Positions 56,743-64,000 of a DNA stretch of 64,000 nucleotides are shown here, in pieces. Source of the DNA: Deltaproteobacteria bacterium (GTDB taxonomy: Bacteria > Desulfobacterota > GWC2-55-46). Each line of letters starts with the position of its first letter. Positions within the stretch are counted from its first letter, which is position 1. The position numbers and the translations under genes are program-made. The stretch is taken from positions 86,651 through 150,650 of the forward strand of contig JACPGB010000012.1 in the NCBI GenBank assembly GCA_016182655.1. The letters are read 5' to 3'. A model generated the notes under the pieces. The model was not told the origin of the DNA. It was given only the letters and a program-made list of their open reading frames with translations, and did no database searches.

Positions 56743-59586
56743 ATGCGTATGACAGACGATCGGTTGAGGCACGGCCTCATCGGTTCCATCCTCGCCGGCG
56801 CGCTCATCTTCACGGGCTGCGCCTCGACTGGACCGAAGGACATAAAAACGGACGGAGCGCCCGAGGCGGCCGTAGCGGCCCCTCAGGCCCAAAACGAGGC
56901 CGCGCCTGACGTAATATCGGTAGAGTACATTAACATGGTCGGCGACGGCGACAGGGTGATGATAGCCACGACCGGGCCGGTCAAGTTCACGGCCTTCAGG
57001 CTCTCGGACCCCGCCCGGCTTATACTCGACCTCCCCGGCGTAAACCTCGACAAGGTCCCGGCCGCGCTCGCCGTGAACAACGCGTTCGTCGGCGAGATAA
57101 CGTCGGCTACCTATGGCGAGGGCAAGGACATCGGCAGGGTCGTCATCGGGCTTAAGGAAGGCATCGACCACGACGTGAAGTCCGGCGATAACAGCATACT
57201 CGTAAGCCTCTCAAGGCCGGCCGCAGCCGCCGTTGCCCCGGCTACGGAGCCCGCAAAGGCTGAAGCGCAGACTGCGGCTACACCCGAGCCGGTCAAGGTC
57301 GAAGACCTCGCACCGAAGGCAAAGTCGATGAAGCAGGCCTCCACGGTCGTGAAGGTAGTAGAGTCGAAAGACGGGGAGAATACCGTCATAAGGATTATGA
57401 GCGACGGGCTTCTCGGGAACTATAGCACCTTCGACCTCGACAGCCCCGGAAGGGTCGTCATAGACGTATGGGACGTAGGCAGTTCCATCGGCAAGGACGT
57501 GGTGAGGCTCGAAGGAAAGTATCTTAAGACCGTAAGGATCGGTACGCACGCCGATAAGGCGAGGTTCGTGTTTGACGCCGCAGGCAAGAAGCTCACGCCC
57601 CACTCGATAAAGCGCGTCGAGGACGAAATTGTCCTGACTATAGGGCCGAAGGTCGTGCCTGCCGTTGACGAGGCCGCAAAACCCGCGAGGAAGCTCGTTA
57701 AAAAAGCCGAGCCCGTAAAGACCGCGAAGGCCGAGAAAAAGGCAGAGCCAAAGGCCGAAGCCCCGATCGCGGAGTCGCAGAAAGCGGCCCCCGCAACCGT
57801 GACCGCCGAGGCCGAAATAGCCGCTCCTGCCCCGAAGGCCGCGGAGGCCCCGAAGGCCGAGCCTGAAAAGGCCGTAAAGGCCGATAACGGCATTAAAGTA
57901 GAGAAGGTCGACTTCAGGCGCTCCAACGGCGCCGGCTCGCTATCCATCGCCACGAGCGCGAGGGCCGAGTACAACGTGAAGGAGTCCGCGGACGGCAGGA
58001 CGGTTACAATAGACATAAAGGGCGCGACCATACCCGATGAGCTTACAAGGACGCTCGACGCCGCAAAGCTCAATACGGCTGTAGCTACCATCAGCTCGTT
58101 CCAGGGCTCCTTTGAGCCCAAAGAGGTCCGCGTAATAGTGAAGCTCAAGGAAAAGGCGCCTTATACGGTGACCGACGAGGACGGCACGCTCAAACTCGAG
58201 TTCGCCGCCGTTGTCGCGGAGCCCGCCCCCGCGATAAAGGCCGAGGCAGAGCCTCAGGCCGGTGAAAAGGGCGCGAATAAGGAAGACGCGATCGTGGCGG
58301 AAAAGAGGGAGTATACCGGCGCCAGGATCGATCTCGATATGATGGACGCCAACGTTAGCGACGTGCTACGTCTACTTGCCGAGATAAGCAACATGAACAT
58401 CATAGCCTCGGACGACGTGAAGGGGACGATATCCTTGAGGCTCAAGAACGTGCCCTGGGACCAGGCCTTCGACATCATACTCCGCTCAAAGGAACTGGAC
58501 AGCGTCCAGGAGGGCAACGTCATAAGGGTCGCCCCGGCCATGAAGATAAGGCTGGAGAAGGAATCCTTCCTTGCTTCCCGCAAGGCGCAGGAGAAGCTTG
58601 AGAACCTCGAGATACACTTCATACCGGTCAATTACGCCTCGTCCGTGGAACTCATAAAGCAGGTCCAGGGCGTCCTTACGGACAGGGGGACGGTCACGAA
58701 CGACGCGAGGACGAACACCATAATAGTAAAGGACATCAGGACCGGGGTCGAGGCGGCGAAGAACCTCATCACGAAGCTCGACACCGCGATACCGCAGGTC
58801 CTTATCGAAGCCAGGATAGTCGAGGCCTCGACGAGCTTCGCGAGAGACTTGGGTATTCAGTGGGGGCTTGAGTACGGCACCGGCGGCAACACCTCGACCG
58901 AGACCTTCGGCGCGAGCGGCACTGAGGGGCAGGCTGTACAGACCTTCCAGACGCCCAACTCGAACATAACCGCGACAGGCGCCGACCAGTACGCCGTGAA
59001 CCTTCCGGCCACCGGCTCGGCCGGCACGCTCGGCGCATTGGGCTTCCTCCTCGGCAAGGCCGGGTCAAACCCGTTCCTTCTGGACTTGAGGCTCTCGGCC
59101 GGCGAGACCGAAGGCAGGCTCAAGACCATATCGAGGCCGCGCATAACCACGATGGACAACAAGGAGGCGAAGATCGAGCAGGGCGAGTCGATCCCCTTCG
59201 AGACGACCTCCTCGGCGGGCACGGCCACGACCTTCATCGACGCGAACCTCTCCCTCACCGTCACGCCGCACATTACCCCCGACGGCTCGGTCCTCATGAA
59301 GATAAAGGCGTCGAGGAACTCGATAGGCACGTTCAGGACTTCAGGCGGCGAGCCTTCTATAAACAAGAAGGAGTCCTCTACAGAAGTCCTCGTCAGGGAC
59401 GGCGAGACCACGGTCATAGGCGGTATCGTCATAACGGACAAGAACGACTCGGACAAGGGCATACCGTACCTCCAGGATATCCCGGTCATCGGCTGGCTTT
59501 TCAAGTCCAAGTCGGTGTCGGACTCGCAGACCGAGCTCCTGATATTCATAACCCCGACTATCCTCAAGGACAAGATCAAGGCCTGA
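56743..59586 (+). CDS. pilQ: Type IV pilus secretin PilQ (AMIN domains + secretin)
   Basis: Lipobox IFTGC; AMIN-like repeats; RIDLDMMDANVSDVLRLLAEISNMNIIASDDVKGTISLRLKNVPWDQAFDIIL; C-terminal ELLIFITPTILKD. Confidence 0.96.
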   Translation: MRMTDDRLRHGLIGSILAGALIFTGCASTGPKDIKTDGAPEAAVAAPQAQNEAAPDVISVEYINMVGDGDRVMIATTGPVKFTAFRLSDPARLILDLPGVNLDKVPAALAVNNAFVGEITSATYGEGKDIGRVVIGLKEGIDHDVKSGDNSILVSLSRPAAAAVAPATEPAKAEAQTAATPEPVKVEDLAPKAKSMKQASTVVKVVESKDGENTVIRIMSDGLLGNYSTFDLDSPGRVVIDVWDVGSSIGKDVVRLEGKYLKTVRIGTHADKARFVFDAAGKKLTPHSIKRVEDEIVLTIGPKVVPAVDEAAKPARKLVKKAEPVKTAKAEKKAEPKAEAPIAESQKAAPATVTAEAEIAAPAPKAAEAPKAEPEKAVKADNGIKVEKVDFRRSNGAGSLSIATSARAEYNVKESADGRTVTIDIKGATIPDELTRTLDAAKLNTAVATISSFQGSFEPKEVRVIVKLKEKAPYTVTDEDGTLKLEFAAVVAEPAPAIKAEAEPQAGEKGANKEDAIVAEKREYTGARIDLDMMDANVSDVLRLLAEISNMNIIASDDVKGTISLRLKNVPWDQAFDIILRSKELDSVQEGNVIRVAPAMKIRLEKESFLASRKAQEKLENLEIHFIPVNYASSVELIKQVQGVLTDRGTVTNDARTNTIIVKDIRTGVEAAKNLITKLDTAIPQVLIEARIVEASTSFARDLGIQWGLEYGTGGNTSTETFGASGTEGQAVQTFQTPNSNITATGADQYAVNLPATGSAGTLGALGFLLGKAGSNPFLLDLRLSAGETEGRLKTISRPRITTMDNKEAKIEQGESIPFETTSSAGTATTFIDANLSLTVTPHITPDGSVLMKIKASRNSIGTFRTSGGEPSINKKESSTEVLVRDGETTVIGGIVITDKNDSDKGIPYLQDIPVIGWLFKSKSVSDSQTELLIFITPTILKDKIKA

Positions 59587-59604
59587 CGGCCTCTCTTTAA
59601 AACA

Positions 59605-59638
59605 AAAAAATGCACCCCCTGCGGGGTGCATTTTTTTT
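59605..59638 (+). terminator. Rho-independent terminator after pilQ
   Basis: AAAAAAATGCACCCCCTGCGGGGTGCATTTTTTTT. Confidence 0.92.
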
Positions 59639-59710
59639 GTCATTTCCGGCCCTTTTATGTTATGTTACTCAAAAGTCCGGACATATAAACCGCGCGCGGG
59701 ATAAGGTGAA

Positions 59711-60910
59711 ATGTTGAGGTTTCTGACTGCAGGCGAGTCTCACGGAAAAGAGCTTACGGCGATTGTGGAGGGCGCGCCCTCGGGGCTCCCAATTTCTCCC
59801 TCCCAAATAGACGCCGACCTTGCAAGGAGGCAGTCCGGCTACGGCAGGGGTGGCCGGATGAGCATAGAGACGGACAGGGTGGAGATAACCGCCGGGGTCA
59901 GGCACGGGCTTACGCTCGGCTCGCCCATAGCTCTCATCGTAAGGAACAGGGACTGGGAGAACTGGACGGAAGTAATGTCGCCCGTTCCGTCGACCTATGA
60001 TGGATCGAAGACGGTCACGAAGCCGAGGCCGGGCCACGCGGACTTGTCCGGCGGCATCAAATACGACCACAGGGACCTGCGTAACATTCTGGAGAGGTCG
60101 AGCGCCCGGGAGACGGCCGCAAGGGTCGCGGCAGGGGCGGTTGCCAGGCGTCTCCTCGATGAATTCGGCATAAAGGTATACAGTTGGGTGACCGGCATCG
60201 GAGGGGTAGAGTGGAAGAAGAGGGGCGAGGCCCGGCCCGACGAGCTCTTTGACGGGGCCGAGGCGTCAGTCGTAAGGTGCCCTGATAAAAAGACATCAAA
60301 GGCGATGGTCTCGGCGATCGACCTCGCCAAAAGGGCCGGGGACAGCCTCGGGGGCGTTTTCGAGGTCGTGGTCACAGGCGTGCCGCCCGGGCTCGGGAGC
60401 CACGTTCAATGGGACAGGAAGCTTGACGGCTCTCTCGCGCGCGCCCTCATGTCAATACAGGCCATAAAGGGCGTTGAAGTCGGGATAGGCTTCGGCGCGG
60501 CCTCCACCCCAGGCTCAAAGGTCCATGACGAGATATTCCATGGAAGAAAAACCAAGGCCTTCAAGGGCTCTTATTGGCCGGTCCCCGGGACGTTCTTCAG
60601 GAAGACAAACAACGCGGGCGGCATAGAGGGCGGGATGTCGAACGGGGAGCCCCTTGTGCTCCGAGCCGTCATGAAGCCGATACCGACGCTCTATAAGCCG
60701 CTTAGATCCATTGACATAGTCACAAAGGAACCTTTCAAGGCATCCATTGAAAGGTCGGACGTATGCGCCGTCCCTGCCGCGGCGATCGTAGCCGAGGCCG
60801 CCGTGGCGTTCGAGGTAGCAAGGGAGTTCCTTGTAAAGTTCGGCGGGGACTCGGTAGTTGAAATTGAGAGGAACTACAGGGGATACCTCGGCCAGATAGA
60901 GAGGTACTGA
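59711..60910 (+). CDS. aroC: Chorismate synthase
   Basis: [51 protein letters not shown]. Confidence 0.98.
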   Translation: MLRFLTAGESHGKELTAIVEGAPSGLPISPSQIDADLARRQSGYGRGGRMSIETDRVEITAGVRHGLTLGSPIALIVRNRDWENWTEVMSPVPSTYDGSKTVTKPRPGHADLSGGIKYDHRDLRNILERSSARETAARVAAGAVARRLLDEFGIKVYSWVTGIGGVEWKKRGEARPDELFDGAEASVVRCPDKKTSKAMVSAIDLAKRAGDSLGGVFEVVVTGVPPGLGSHVQWDRKLDGSLARALMSIQAIKGVEVGIGFGAASTPGSKVHDEIFHGRKTKAFKGSYWPVPGTFFRKTNNAGGIEGGMSNGEPLVLRAVMKPIPTLYKPLRSIDIVTKEPFKASIERSDVCAVPAAAIVAEAAVAFEVAREFLVKFGGDSVVEIERNYRGYLGQIERY

Positions 60911-60930
60911 GTCCCAAAAGCTTCCCCCGA

Positions 60931-60968
60931 GCGGCCGGACCGGGTTTGTGCGGACCCGGCCTTTTTCT
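60931..60968 (+). terminator. Rho-independent terminator after aroC
   Basis: GGCCGG...CCGGGTTTGTGCGGACCCGGCCTTTTTCTTTT. Confidence 0.8.
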
Positions 60969-61008
60969 TTTGATGTCCAAGGGTTTGCGGATATAACTTA
61001 TACCAGAT

Positions 61009-61542
61009 ATGAATATAGTCCTGACCGGCTTCATGGGGACCGGAAAATCGACGGTGGGAAGGCTCCTTTCAAGGGAGCTGGGTCTTAAGTTCCTCGACCT
61101 CGACGACCTTATCGAAAGAGAGGCGGGGCTCGAGGTAAAGGACATTTTCGCGGTCCAGGGAGAGGCGCGCTTTCGAGAACTCGAGAGCTCGGTCATAGAG
61201 AGGCTCTCTTTCGGAGCTTATGGAGGCGGCATAGTGATATCCACGGGCGGCGGCGCCGTAGTGAACCCCAAAAACAGGACCATGCTGAGATCCTTCGGAA
61301 AGGTCGTCTGCCTCAAGGCATCGGTCGACGAGATACTCCGGAGGGTAGGGGACAGGACCGAGAGACCCCTCCTCGCCAGACCCGACAAGAGGGAGACGAT
61401 AGAGAGGCTACTTAAGGAGCGAGACGGCGCTTACGGGGACTCGGACCTTTCGATAGACACGACCGCGCTCTCAATAGAGCAGGTAGTCTCCCGGATAAGG
61501 GCCTTCATTGAAACATCCGCAAAGACAGACACTTATAAATAA
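61009..61542 (+). CDS. aroK: Shikimate kinase
   Basis: NIVLTGFMGTGKSTVGRLLSRELGLKFLDLDDLIE; STGGGAVVN. Confidence 0.96.
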   Translation: MNIVLTGFMGTGKSTVGRLLSRELGLKFLDLDDLIEREAGLEVKDIFAVQGEARFRELESSVIERLSFGAYGGGIVISTGGGAVVNPKNRTMLRSFGKVVCLKASVDEILRRVGDRTERPLLARPDKRETIERLLKERDGAYGDSDLSIDTTALSIEQVVSRIRAFIETSAKTDTYK

Positions 61543-61562
61543 AGATCGAGGGAGAGGGTAAA

Positions 61563-62645
61563 ATGCGAACCTTGAGGGTCGACCTCGGCGAGAGGTCTTA
61601 CCCGATAGTCATAAAAAGGGGGCTCGTTTCAGAGGTCGGCTCCAGTGTAACGGCTCTCGGGCTCAAGGGCAGGGTAGCGGTCGTGACGAACCCTACAATA
61701 GCCAACCTTTATGCGGACAAGGTCATGAAGGGTCTGCGGGGCGCCGGTCTTAACCCGGTCCTTATTACGATCCCCGACGGCGAGGAGTACAAGTCGCTTA
61801 ACGAGGCGTCCAAGGTATACGACGGCCTCGTCAAGCACAGGATGGAGCGGTCTTCGGCCATAATAGCCCTCGGCGGCGGCGTCATAGGCGACATGGCCGG
61901 GTTCGTGGCCGCCACTTATCTTCGAGGAGTGCCGTACGTACAGATACCGATGACGCTCCTTGCCCAGGTCGACAGCTCGGTCGGCGGAAAGACAGCGGTA
62001 AACCACCCGTCGGGCAAGAACCTGATAGGGGCCTTTTACCAGCCGAAGGCGGTGTACATAGACCCCGAGGTGTTGAAGACGCTCCCCGAAAGAGAGCTCA
62101 AGGCCGGGGTGGCCGAGGTCGTCAAATACGGCGTCATATGGGACGAGGCGTTCTTCGAATTCCTCGAAAAGAACTCCGGCGTACTCTACTCCATCGGCAG
62201 GGAGTTGACGCACTCGATCGAGCGCTCCTGCGAGATCAAGGCCGAGGTCGTCGGCAAGGACGAGACAGAGGGGGGATTAAGGTCGATACTGAACCTCGGC
62301 CATACATTCGGCCACGCCATAGAGGCGGCTTCCGGCTACGGCACTTACAGGCACGGGGAGGCGGTCTCCATAGGGATGGTCATGGCCGCAAGGTTCTCGG
62401 CAAGGCTCGGGCTTTGCGGGGCTGAAATAGAAGAGAGGGTGAGCAAGCTCCTTTCCTCGCTTGGGCTCCCGGTAGATGCGCCCGATATACCGGCCGAGGC
62501 CCTTGTCGAATCGATGTGGCTGGACAAGAAGGTCTCCGGCGGCAAGCTCAGGTTCGTTCTCGTGACAGGGATAGGAAAGGTCGTCCTGGAGGAGGCCTCG
62601 GAGGCCGATGTGAGGGAGTTCCTTTTGAGCCTGAAAAAAGGCTGA
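61563..62645 (+). CDS. aroB: 3-dehydroquinate synthase
   Basis: ALGGGVIGDMAGFVAATYLRGVPYVQIPMTLLAQVDSSVGGKTAVNH; LNLGHTFGHAIE. Confidence 0.98.
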   Translation: MRTLRVDLGERSYPIVIKRGLVSEVGSSVTALGLKGRVAVVTNPTIANLYADKVMKGLRGAGLNPVLITIPDGEEYKSLNEASKVYDGLVKHRMERSSAIIALGGGVIGDMAGFVAATYLRGVPYVQIPMTLLAQVDSSVGGKTAVNHPSGKNLIGAFYQPKAVYIDPEVLKTLPERELKAGVAEVVKYGVIWDEAFFEFLEKNSGVLYSIGRELTHSIERSCEIKAEVVGKDETEGGLRSILNLGHTFGHAIEAASGYGTYRHGEAVSIGMVMAARFSARLGLCGAEIEERVSKLLSSLGLPVDAPDIPAEALVESMWLDKKVSGGKLRFVLVTGIGKVVLEEASEADVREFLLSLKKG

Positions 62646-62778
62646 GGCGGCCTGTCGAGGCGTCAAACTCCTTGTAAAACAAGGGTTTTTCAAGTTTATC
62701 CTTGACTTGGAAGCGATTCTTTAATAATTTAGGTCATTCATTTCCGACCAATCCATTAATAGCTGGGAAGACGATCTC

Positions 62779-62985
62779 ATGGGCAACATCAAGGCAGGGG
62801 ACGACATATTCTTTACCGCTACGATGGCCGAGGTACTCGAAAAGCAGGGTCACTTCGAGGACGCCCTCATGATCTACAAGATACTCGCAGACACGACCCC
62901 ATGGGACCAGACGCTCAACTATAAGATAGAGCGGCTCAAGGGACTCGCCGAGCGCAAGAGGAAGGGCCCGGCAAAGGGCGCGTAG
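62779..62985 (+). CDS. Small TPR-like protein (68 aa)
   Basis: FTATMAEVLEKQGHFEDALMIYKILADTTPWDQTLNYKIERLKGLAE. Confidence 0.7.
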   Translation: MGNIKAGDDIFFTATMAEVLEKQGHFEDALMIYKILADTTPWDQTLNYKIERLKGLAERKRKGPAKGA

Positions 62986-63035
62986 CGCAAGGTTTTTTTG
63001 GAGCCCGAAGCCTCATAAACTAAAACGGATCTCGC

Positions 63036-63398
63036 ATGGCTTTTCTCGAAATATTAAAAGAGCTCGTCGACAATGTAAAGGGCGGACTTGCCGCGACCGT
63101 CATGGGCGTGGACGGCATCGCCATCGAGCAATACATAGGCGAGAGCAGATTAGACGTCGAGACCGTCGGTGTTGAGTACGGCAAGGTCATAGAGGAGATA
63201 AGGAACGCCTCCCGGCTCCTTAACCTCGGCGAGGTCGAGGAGGTGCTGGTGGCGACAGCCGGAAACGACCTCCTTTTAAGGCTCGTCAATCACGACTATT
63301 ACATAGCGTTCGTCGCGGGCCCCGAAGCGAACATCGGGCAGGCGAGATACCTCCTTAAGAGGGCGGCGGCCAAAACGGCGAAGGAGCTTGAGCGATAG
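63036..63398 (+). CDS. Roadblock/LC7 domain protein
   Basis: MAFLEILKELVDNVKGGLAATVMGVDGIAIEQYIG...VLVATAGNDLLLRLVNHDYYIAFVAGPEANIGQARYLLKRAA. Confidence 0.8.
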   Translation: MAFLEILKELVDNVKGGLAATVMGVDGIAIEQYIGESRLDVETVGVEYGKVIEEIRNASRLLNLGEVEEVLVATAGNDLLLRLVNHDYYIAFVAGPEANIGQARYLLKRAAAKTAKELER

Positions 63399-63454
63399 AC
63401 TCGTCCCCTGAAATAGCCGTTCTTCCCGGCGGGATCGGAAGCGCGAGGAAACGC

Positions 63455-64000
63455 CTGAGGGGCTTAAGAGACCTCATTGAAAAGAACTCCGTCGACGCAT
63501 TCCTCGTAACCGACATAAAGAACATCCGCTACCTCTCGGGGTTTACGGGTTCCACGGCCTACGCCATAGTCACCGGTGACGCCGCGTGGCTTATAACGGA
63601 CTCCAGGTACACGACACAGGCGAAGGCCGAGACAAAGGGTTTTAAGGTAAGGCTCTTTAGAAAAGCCCTGGAGACGTTAAGGGAGCTCTTGGGCGAGCTG
63701 AAGGTAAAGACCCTCGCTTTCGAGTCCAACAACATCACATATGATAACCTCTTAAGGCTCCGTAAGGCCTTCAAGGGTATCCGGCTGAAACCGGTATCGA
63801 ACGCGATACAGAGGCTCCGCGCCGTAAAGGACGCCGACGAGGTAAAGCTCATAAGGGCCTCCGCCGCGTTGCTTGACGAGGGTTACAAAAAGGCCGAGGC
63901 GATATTGAGGCCGGGTGTCGCCGAGAGGGACGCCGCGCTCGAAATAGAGTTTGCGTTCAGGGCAAAAGGGGCCGAAGGCCTTGCCTTTGATACCATCATC
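63455..64000 (+). CDS. pepP: Xaa-Pro aminopeptidase / M24 peptidase (partial; start codon non-canonical)
   Basis: Continuous frame with VDAFLVTDIKNIRYLSGFTGSTAYAIVTGDAAWLITDSRYTTQAKAE...RAVKDADEVKLIRASAALLDEGYK; no ATG/GTG/TTG in frame near the expected N-terminus; runs off the right edge. Confidence 0.88.
   Translation, partial: MRGLRDLIEKNSVDAFLVTDIKNIRYLSGFTGSTAYAIVTGDAAWLITDSRYTTQAKAETKGFKVRLFRKALETLRELLGELKVKTLAFESNNITYDNLLRLRKAFKGIRLKPVSNAIQRLRAVKDADEVKLIRASAALLDEGYKKAEAILRPGVAERDAALEIEFAFRAKGAEGLAFDTII

Overview
This is a GC-rich bacterial chromosomal window with a deltaproteobacterial or Nitrospirota-like flavour. It is mostly densely packed housekeeping genes. Recognisable blocks are: trmFO; a minus-strand HEAT/HD-GYP pair; radA; a TPR-GHL13 glycosidase followed by an FNR-like regulator, a histidine kinase and pfkA; lepA, lepB, xerC, hslV, hslU; argB, argD, argF, argG; an LL-diaminopimelate aminotransferase and folK; an LsrF-like aldolase and a Zn-ADH; nadK, recN, a GNAT (short NAGS-like), TldD/PmbA and Crp; an M23 peptidase, secA and argJ; an AT-rich Type II restriction-modification insertion and an orphan HEPN gene; a large type IV pilus locus (prepilin peptidase, sensor kinase/sigma54 regulator, FimT-PilV-giant PilW-PilX, HTH, pilMNOPQ); aroC, aroK, aroB; a Roadblock protein; and a partial Xaa-Pro peptidase. 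The most unusual signals are: (i) a family of ~90-bp interspersed/tandem intergenic repeats with related ends, one of which has rewritten the C-terminus of TrmFO; (ii) two 226-bp MITE-like elements with 17-bp terminal inverted repeats, each carrying a nested copy of the 90-bp unit, one of which is the whole hslV-hslU intergenic region and appears to supply the hslU Shine-Dalgarno; (iii) a 1482-aa PilW-like prepilin carrying about six FN3-like modules in a minor pilin operon without PilY1; (iv) an operonic HD-GYP/HEAT pair sharing a homologous N-terminal domain. No tRNA, rRNA or CRISPR array was recognised. All calls come from reading the sequence and the supplied ORF translations. No database search was possible.
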